DNA of 64,000 nt from positions 4,030,001-4,094,000 of the forward strand of contig NZ_CP050975.2 of the NCBI RefSeq assembly GCF_012273515.2, given 5' to 3'. The position numbers were made by a program, and so were the translations under genes. Source of the DNA: Streptomyces sp. RPA4-2 (lineage in GTDB: Bacteria; Actinomycetota; Actinomycetes; Streptomycetales; Streptomycetaceae). Below the pieces are notes generated by a model. The model saw only the letters and a program-made list of their open reading frames with translations. It did no database searches and was not told where the DNA came from. This document shows, in pieces, positions 58,615 to 64,000 of the stretch. How positions within the stretch are numbered: position 1 is the first letter of the stretch; each line of letters begins with the position of its first letter.

Positions 58615-59580
58615 ATGGGGTGGTGGCAGGTCAATGCCGACACCCTCGCCCGCAGCCGCTTCGTGCTCTCACCGCTCGCCGAGACCTTCGCCAGTCTCAA
58701 GGTGCTGCAGTCGGGCACGGCCGCGCACCCCGGCGAACGTGCCTGGCTCGACGCCCATCTGCCCGCGTACCGCCGTCGGCTGGCCGAGGATCCGGTCACC
58801 GCGCTGCTCATCCGGTCCGGTCTCGGCCGGGAGTGGATCGCGGACTTCCTGACACCCACGCCACGCGGCGAGGCCGGCTTCGAGGAGGAGGTCGCACGGG
58901 TCAGGGAGGTGCCGGCCGCGGACGCCCGCGCCCACCTCGCCGTCGCTCTGCGCGGGCCCCTCCCCGCCGCCCTGCACCGCGACGACCTGCCGGAGCGGGC
59001 CGCCGGTCTCCTCACCGACGTCTGGACCGAGACCGTACGCCCCTACTGGGCCCGGCGTCGGCGCGTCCTGGAGGCCGACGTCGTCGCCCGCAGCGCACAG
59101 CTCAGCCAGGGTGGCTGGGCGGCCGCCCTGGACGCGCTGCGGCCCGGGACACGCTGGCTCGGCGACAACCGGTTGCAGGTCAACCCGCACGAGTATCCGC
59201 CGCGCGAGATCTCGGGTGCCGAGCTGTACTTCGTACCGGTCACACCGCAGAGCCACGGCTGGGTCTCATGGGAGGAACCGCACCGGTACGCGGTGGTCTA
59301 CCCGTGCGTCGGGGCGCTCGCCCACTCCGGGCCCGAGGCCGTGCCGGAGAGCCTGGGCGCGCTGCTCGGTCCCGCCCGCGCCGGTGTCCTCGTCCACCTC
59401 GGCTCTCCGCTGAGCACGACCCAGCTGGTGGCGCTGACCGGGCAGGGGCTGGGCTCCGTCGGCCGGCATCTGAAGGTGCTGCTGGACGCCCGGCTGATCC
59501 AGCGGCGGCGGGCCGGGCGGTCGGTGCTGTACTCCCGTACGGCCGCCGGCGAGGTGCTCGTGAAGGCTCAGGGCGGCTGA
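58615..59580 (+). CDS. ArsR-family regulator with N-terminal effector domain
   Basis: About 321 residues. The N-terminal 230 residues (RSRFVLSPLAETFASLKVLQ, AHPGERAWLDAHLPAYRRRL) form a DUF5937-like domain found fused to ArsR proteins. The helix-turn-helix is at the C-terminus: LGSPLSTTQLVALTGQGLGSVGRHLKVLLDARLIQRRRAGRSVLYSRTAAGEVLV. No metal-binding Cys pair is evident, so the signal is probably not a metal. It is divergent from an MFS gene that it may control. GGAAGGGACAGGG lies upstream of the ATG. Confidence 0.88.
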   Translation: MGWWQVNADTLARSRFVLSPLAETFASLKVLQSGTAAHPGERAWLDAHLPAYRRRLAEDPVTALLIRSGLGREWIADFLTPTPRGEAGFEEEVARVREVPAADARAHLAVALRGPLPAALHRDDLPERAAGLLTDVWTETVRPYWARRRRVLEADVVARSAQLSQGGWAAALDALRPGTRWLGDNRLQVNPHEYPPREISGAELYFVPVTPQSHGWVSWEEPHRYAVVYPCVGALAHSGPEAVPESLGALLGPARAGVLVHLGSPLSTTQLVALTGQGLGSVGRHLKVLLDARLIQRRRAGRSVLYSRTAAGEVLVKAQGG

Positions 59581-59617
59581 CGCGGGTGGCCGAACCGGGC
59601 GGAGTTAGCATCCGTTC

Positions 59618-60115
59618 ATGACTACTGACAACTCTGTGTTCGACGTCCGGATCGATTCTCTGCAGGGCGGCTCCGCGGATCTCGGGCAGTACCGCGGCAA
59701 GACCGTGCTCGTCGTGAACGTGGCCTCCAAGTGCGGGCTGACCCCGCAGTACGCGGGTCTTGAGCGGCTGCACGAGCGGTACGCCGCCCAGGGCTTCACC
59801 GTGCTCGGTGTGCCCTGCAACCAGTTCATGGGACAGGAGCCCGGCACCTCCGAGGAGATCGCCGAGTTCTGCTCCGCGACGTACGGGGTGACCTTCCCGA
59901 TGACCGAGAAGGTCGAGGTGAACGGGGACGCGCGGCACGAGCTGTACCAGCGGCTGGTGGACACCGCCGACGGTGAGGGTCACACCGGTGACATCCGCTG
60001 GAACTTCGAGAAGTTCCTGGTCGGGCCGGCCGGGGATGTCGTGGCGCGGTTCTCGCCGCAGGTCGAGCCGGACTCGGTGGAGGTCGTGGCGGCGGTGGAG
60101 AAGTCGCTCGCGTAG
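59618..60115 (+). CDS. Glutathione-peroxidase-family thiol peroxidase
   Basis: A 165-residue thioredoxin-fold peroxidase. The peroxidatic Cys is in VNVASKCGLTPQYAGLERL (Cys in place of selenocysteine), the conserved Gln in GVPCNQFMGQEPG and Trp in DIRWNFEKFLVG. Streptomyces use mycothiol and thioredoxin instead of glutathione, so the reductant is probably thioredoxin. It follows the ArsR gene by 37 bp and may be cotranscribed. The Cys in VPCNQF could be the resolving or structural residue. Confidence 0.95.
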   Translation: MTTDNSVFDVRIDSLQGGSADLGQYRGKTVLVVNVASKCGLTPQYAGLERLHERYAAQGFTVLGVPCNQFMGQEPGTSEEIAEFCSATYGVTFPMTEKVEVNGDARHELYQRLVDTADGEGHTGDIRWNFEKFLVGPAGDVVARFSPQVEPDSVEVVAAVEKSLA

Positions 60116-60143
60116 TTCGCGGTCCGGGTCAGGTCTCGAATGC

Positions 60144-60209
60144 GGTTCCGGGTTCGGTTCCGGCTCAGGTTCCGGGTCCGGTTCCGGGTCCGGTTCCGGG
60201 TCCGGTTCT
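60144..60209 (+). repeat. 12-bp tandem repeat GGTTCCGGGTCC
   Basis: About five and a half copies of GGTTCCGGGTCC with few mismatches stand between the peroxidase and MerR genes, just upstream of the MerR promoter. Confidence 0.85.
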
Positions 60210-60216
60210 GCGGGGT

Positions 60217-60248
60217 TTGACCTTGCCCCTGGGGCAAGGACCAGTGTT
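60217..60248 (+). promoter_or_regulatory. MerR-type operator within a 19-bp promoter spacer
   Basis: TTGACC (60217-60222) is followed by CCTTGCCCC-T-GGGGCAAGG (60221-60239), a perfect 9-bp inverted repeat, and a weak -10-like CAGTGT about 19 bp after the -35. This is the architecture of MerR-activated promoters and lies about 50 bp before the merR gene, suggesting autoregulation. Confidence 0.65.
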
Positions 60249-60292
60249 CTCCGTCACCGGGCGGACCGCGCCCGGTGACGGAGGATGGACTC

Positions 60293-61136
60293 GTGCATCA
60301 GGAACTGCTCACGATCGGCGCGTTCGCCGCCCGCGCGCGGCTCTCGCCGAAGGCACTTCGGCTGTACGACCGGCTCGGACTGCTCGCTCCGGCATACGTC
60401 GACGAGGTCAGCGGCTACCGCTACTACCGCGCCGACCAGGTCGAACGCGCCCGCATGGTCGCGCTCCTGCGCCGGCTCGACATGCCGCTCGCGCGGATCG
60501 CGGACGTGGTGGAGGCCGACGGGACCACCGGTGCCGCTCGGCTCGCCGCCTACTGGGCGGACGCCGAGACGCGGTTCGCCTCGCAGCGGACGCTGGCCGA
60601 GTACCTCCGTGGACGGCTGTCGGGAAGGAGTTCCGAGATGTACGGGAAGTTCGTGGTCGAGACCGTGGACGTGCCGGAGCGGGTGGTGCTGACGGAGACG
60701 CGGCACACGCTCGCGGATGAGCTGCCGGTGTGGATTCCCGCCTCGCTCGGCCGGCTGGAGGAGGGGGCGCGGGAGTGCGGGGGCACGACCGGGGCGCCCT
60801 TCGTCGTCTACTACGCCGAGGTCAGCATGGAGAGCGACGGGCCTGCCGAGTCGTGTGTGCCCGTCGCCGACGGGGAGGCCGCGCGGGGCTGGGCCGAGCG
60901 GTGGGGGTCGGGGGTGGGGGTGCGGGTCGAGCTTAGCGCGGCGGTTGGCATATGCGCGGATCACCAAGGCGCAGGTGGCTCATCCGCAGATCGTCGCGGC
61001 GTTCGAGGCTGTGGAGGCGTGGGTTCGGGAGCGGGGGCTCTCGGTCGACGGGCCCTGTCGGGAGGTGTACTTCGGGGACTGGGACGCGGCGGGGCCGGAG
61101 GACGCGGTGTGTGACGTGGCGTTTCCGGTGACGTGA
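60293..61136 (+). pseudogene. MerR-family regulator broken by a frameshift
   Basis: The first 200 or so residues form a normal MerR protein: LLTIGAFAARARLSPKALRLYDRLGLLAPAYVDEVSGYRYYRADQVERA, then a coiled-coil and an effector domain of GyrI-like type. At about 60934 (GAGCTTAGCGCGG) the frame slips by one extra base (or two lost). The true C-terminus RRLAYARITKAQVAHPQIVAAFEAVEAW continues in another frame to the TGA at 61136. Restored length is 280 residues. GTG 60293 has GGAGG at correct spacing. A good operator upstream suggests the gene was active until recently, or that the base is an error. Confidence 0.8.
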
Positions 61137-61188
61137 GCCCTGCGGGGCGGTCGGGATTCCCGCCCCCGCCGCCCCTACCCGTCCCATA

Positions 61189-61380
61189 CCGTTCCTGGGG
61201 CTCCGCCCCAGACCCCGCCAGGGGCGCTGCGCCCCCTGGACCCCCGCATCGCCCGAAGGGCTCGTCCTCAAACGCCGGACGGGCTGGATGCGGGCCCCGG
61301 CCGGCACCATCAGCCCGTCCGGCGATTGAGGACAAGGCCCTCAAGGCCGACCGGGGGTCTGGGGGCGGAGCCCCCAGGGG
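61189..61380. repeat. Palindromic intergenic repeat (REP/MITE-like) between convergent genes
   Basis: Outer arms CTGGGGCTCCGCCCCAGA and GTCTGGGGGCGGAGCCCCCAG, middle arms CTCAAACGCCGGACGGGCTG and CAGCCCGTCCGGCGATTGAG are inverted copies, with extra hairpins. Sequences of this type occur many times in Streptomyces genomes in intergenic positions. It probably also acts as a bidirectional terminator here. Confidence 0.8.
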
Positions 61381-63264
61381 TCAGCGGAGTTCCTCGGGGC
61401 ACGGGGTACCCCGGGGAAGCTGGTAAGGCGCCGCCAGGCGATACGTACCGGGGGCCGGCGCCAGGAGCTCCGTCCACTTGTCGCCGGAGGCGTTCTCCTG
61501 GGTCTCCATCAGGCAGCCGTTGAGGTTGTCGTACGTCTTCGGGGCGCCCTCGGCCCGGTGCTTGGACTTCTCCGTCTCCTGCGGCGGCTTCACACTCTTG
61601 CCCTCGGCGTCGACGAGGCCCAGCCACGGCGAGTACGGAACGCGGATGAGAACGCGGCCGGCCTTCTTCACCTCGATGGTCAGCTCGCCCTGCTCGGCAC
61701 GGTCGACGACGGCCGGCGGGTCGGCGAGCTGCGTCGGGTCGGTCACCGCGAAGAGCTGCCAGTTCGCGTCGCCCCAGATCTGCCGGAGATACGGCATGCC
61801 GCGCTGGACCAGCTGACGTTCGCGTTCACCACCGTTGCCGTCCGGCTCCCCCTTGGGCAGCACCACGTAGTGGACGGCCCAGCGCTGGAGCCACTCGTGG
61901 TAGTTCGCGGAGTTGAGCGTGTCGTCGTAGAAGAGCGGGTTGCGCTCCATGTCGGCCTGCCGGTTCCAGCCGCGGGCGAGGTTCACGTACGGCGCGAGCG
62001 CGGACGCCTCCCGGTGGGAGCGGGCCGGGACGACCTCGACGCGGCCCTTCTCGGCACCGACGACCTGGAGCTGGTTCACGAGCGGGGCGAGCTCCCGCGC
62101 CCAGGACGCCGCCGGTGTCGTGTGCACGATGTCGTCGACGGACTTGAAACCGATCCACCCGGTGAATCCGGCGAAGGCGACGATGATCACGTACCACTTG
62201 CGCGTCTTCGGCACGGTGAAGGGAAGGGCCGCCAGCAGCGCCACCCCGGCGAACAGCATCGCCAGCCGCGTGATGTTGGAGCCGATCTGCGAGCTGATCA
62301 GCCAGACGAGGAGGACACCGAGGCCGTACACCGCCGCCGTGATCCGTACCGTCTTCCACTCCTTGGGCACGAGCGCGAAGACCAGCACGGAGTAGATCAG
62401 CGGCAGCGAGGCCGAGCCGATGGACATCGGCTGGGTCCCGGAGAAGGGGAACAGCCACGCCGAGGCGGCCACGACGAGTGTCGGCGCGATCCCGAGCGCG
62501 TACGCCCCGGGGCGCCGCTTCTGGAGGAAGAGGGCGGCCGCGACCAGGCCGACGAACAGCCCGGCCACCGGCGACGCGGCGGTGGCGAGGGCGGCGAGCG
62601 GCGCCGCGCACAGCGCCTTCGCCCAGCGTTTGTGGCGCCAGCGGTAGGGCCAGCAGAAGACGACGGCCGCCGCGGCGAGCGCGAACACCATGCCCAGGCC
62701 GTACGTGACGCGGCCCGACGCCGCGTTGCACAGCAGCGCGAAGACTCCCGCGAGCGCGGGCCACATCGGCTCGCGCACCGCACGGCTGCGGATCAGGATC
62801 ATCGTCAGCAGCCCGGCGGAGAGCGTCCCCGCGATCATCATCGTGGTCCGGACGCCGAGCACGGACATCAGATACGGCGACACCACGCTGTACGACACCG
62901 GGTGCATACCGCCGTACCAGGCGAGGTTGTACGCGGAGTCCGGGTGCCGTCCCACGAACTCGGCCCAGGCGTCCTGCGCCGCGAGATCCCCGCCACTGTT
63001 CGCGAACGAGAAGAACCATGCGAGGTGGAGCAGCCCGGCCAGCGCCGTGACGACCGCGACGGGGTGCCGGTGCACGAAGCCCTTCAGCCGGGCGGCACGG
63101 GTGCCGGGCTCCTCGTCGGCGCCGTCAGGTCCGTGAGCGCCGTCAGATCCGTCTGCGCCGTTCGGTCCGGCGGCCTCGGCGGAACGTGCGGGTAGCCGTA
63201 TTCGCGAGCCCGCCCTGGGGCCCGGATCGGCGTCGTCGGCGTGTGTCGGCTCCGCTGTCGCCAC
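61381..63264 (-). CDS. Large integral membrane protein, probably GT-C-like (unknown)
   Basis: A 627-residue protein. A Gly/Ala/Asp-rich cytoplasmic leader of about 65 residues is followed by 11-13 hydrophobic segments (for example PVAVVTALAGLLHLAWFFSF, LALAAAAVVFCWPYRW, ALGIAPTLVVAASAWLFPF). A periplasmic C-terminal part includes WNRQADMERNPLFYDDTLNSANYHEWLQRWAVHYVVLPKG. The architecture resembles polytopic glycosyltransferase-like proteins of actinomycetes, but no catalytic motif is certain. The GTG start has AGGAG upstream. It is convergent with the merR remnant and follows the carboxypeptidase gene. Confidence 0.75.
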   Translation of the reverse strand: MATAEPTHADDADPGPRAGSRIRLPARSAEAAGPNGADGSDGAHGPDGADEEPGTRAARLKGFVHRHPVAVVTALAGLLHLAWFFSFANSGGDLAAQDAWAEFVGRHPDSAYNLAWYGGMHPVSYSVVSPYLMSVLGVRTTMMIAGTLSAGLLTMILIRSRAVREPMWPALAGVFALLCNAASGRVTYGLGMVFALAAAAVVFCWPYRWRHKRWAKALCAAPLAALATAASPVAGLFVGLVAAALFLQKRRPGAYALGIAPTLVVAASAWLFPFSGTQPMSIGSASLPLIYSVLVFALVPKEWKTVRITAAVYGLGVLLVWLISSQIGSNITRLAMLFAGVALLAALPFTVPKTRKWYVIIVAFAGFTGWIGFKSVDDIVHTTPAASWARELAPLVNQLQVVGAEKGRVEVVPARSHREASALAPYVNLARGWNRQADMERNPLFYDDTLNSANYHEWLQRWAVHYVVLPKGEPDGNGGERERQLVQRGMPYLRQIWGDANWQLFAVTDPTQLADPPAVVDRAEQGELTIEVKKAGRVLIRVPYSPWLGLVDAEGKSVKPPQETEKSKHRAEGAPKTYDNLNGCLMETQENASGDKWTELLAPAPGTYRLAAPYQLPRGTPCPEELR

Positions 63265-63500
63265 TACAAGGCACTCCTGTGTCCCGTTTCCTCGCGCTCG
63301 CCCCGGGGCCGGCGGCCCGCGACCTGCCCCGATCTCGCGACGCTAGCACGCACCCCGCCGGGGAGCGCCCGGGTGGGGCGCCCCCGACGGGGTGCGGCAC
63401 GTTCGCGCTGTGCTCACCGCGCGTTCGCGTGGTGTTTCGGGGCGCTCACGGCGTACGCCGCCACAAGCGCGTCCGCTCGATCGCTCACCTGGACGTCCCC

Positions 63501-64000
63501 TCAGCTCACGCGGGTCAGCTTGGCGCCGAAGCCCGGCTCGGCGAGATCCTTCTGGAGCGCGACGGGGATCTTGACGGCGTGACTGGAACCGTCGCCGACC
63601 GTCAGCACACCGACGGTCTCGCCCGCCTTGCCCGTGTGCGGGACCGCCTGGCCGTCCTCGCCGATCGACAGCTTCGTCTTCAGACCGGGCCAGCCGACCG
63701 CCGTCATGTTCTTGGTGGCGACGACCGGCGTGCGGCCGCCGAGCTGGTCGTCCACGTACCCGACGACGTCGCCCTTCTTCACCACCGTGGCGGAGATCAG
63801 GCTCCGTTGGACCTTGTCGATCAGCTTCTGGCTGTTGGTGAGGGCGAGCTGGAGGCTGTCCCAGACCTTGCCGGTCCCGGCGTTCTGGCCGAGGACCGCG
63901 CCGTAGATCGTCTGCTGCTTGCCGTTCACCGTCTTGGTGGCGGCCCACACCAGGTTGCCGCCGGCGGGGGTCGACGAGCCGGTCTTCAGACCGATCACAC
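63501..64000 (-). CDS. D-alanyl-D-alanine carboxypeptidase (S11), C-terminal part; N-terminus outside the window
   Basis: Only the 3' half is visible. It opens with IGLKTGSSTPAGGNLVWAAT, where KTG is the third penicillin-binding motif of S11 (PBP5/DacA-like) enzymes. After this comes the all-beta C-terminal domain (AVLGQNAGTGKVWDSLQLALTNSQKLIDKV, VVKKGDVVGYVDDQLGGRTPVVATK). The enzyme trims the terminal D-Ala from peptidoglycan stem peptides. The SxxK and SxN motifs lie beyond the window. It is on the same strand as, and upstream of, the membrane protein gene. Confidence 0.9.
   Translation of the reverse strand, partial: VIGLKTGSSTPAGGNLVWAATKTVNGKQQTIYGAVLGQNAGTGKVWDSLQLALTNSQKLIDKVQRSLISATVVKKGDVVGYVDDQLGGRTPVVATKNMTAVGWPGLKTKLSIGEDGQAVPHTGKAGETVGVLTVGDGSSHAVKIPVALQKDLAEPGFGAKLTRVS

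Overview
The window is about 64 kb of high-GC actinomycete DNA, almost certainly a Streptomyces chromosome. The markers are GTG, TTG and possibly CTG starts, an hrdD-type principal-like sigma factor, a SepX/GlpR-like membrane protein beside a MoeA-like gene, DUF6227, DUF6230 and DUF6114 proteins, an LtrA-like protein, many MFS exporters with adjacent regulators, and a pSAM2-type integrated element in a tRNA-Arg gene. No rRNA, CRISPR array or insertion sequence was seen.

Left part (1-13 kb): a tightly overlapping minus-strand run galU - moeA/glp - moaC - moaB - rimJ-like - sepX/glpR, which mixes molybdenum-cofactor genes with a presumed cell-division pair. It diverges from a 5-formyltetrahydrofolate cyclo-ligase. 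Next come a penicillin-amidase-type Ntn hydrolase, a CPA1/NhaP-type antiporter, an MFS protein, an FmdB zinc-ribbon gene with a CIRCE-like operator in its leader, and MTA phosphorylase.

13-31 kb: an SAF-domain protein, mscL, an LtrA-like protein, a twice-frameshifted P1-family peptidase, an L,D-transpeptidase lipoprotein, a DUF6227 protein, and the fructose operon fruR-fruK-fruA. Then an EmrB/QacA-type exporter divergent from a WYL regulator, hrdD with a sigma-R-type promoter, and a PAT-like acetyltransferase.

31-41 kb: a frameshifted class III extradiol dioxygenase divergent from a MarR regulator, two more EmrB/QacA-type exporters with TetR regulators, an M6-like metalloprotease, and a regulator with two tandem IclR modules and an unusual repeat-bearing insertion.

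40.98-48.30 kb: a compact element of about 7.3 kb bounded by 43-bp direct repeats, the left one completing a tRNA-Arg(CCU) gene. It carries int, xis, repSA, two small Cys-rich genes, a GntR/UTRA (KorSA-like) regulator and unassigned cargo, but no recognisable FtsK/TraB translocase. Inside it lies the 3' portion of a tRNA-Ser(UGA) gene with encoded CCA and a terminator, which looks like a scar of a second integration.

48-64 kb: a methyltransferase, a remnant of an unassigned gene, a LanC-like protein with a CCG metal motif, a secreted beta-propeller/Ig-like protein and the DUF6114/DUF6230 cluster. Then a rhomboid protease, an MFS protein and an ArsR regulator, glutathione peroxidase, a frameshifted MerR regulator with a clear operator, a palindromic intergenic repeat, a large membrane protein and the 3' end of a D-Ala-D-Ala carboxypeptidase gene. 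Three or four genes have single-base-type frameshifts, so either pseudogenes or assembly indels should be considered.
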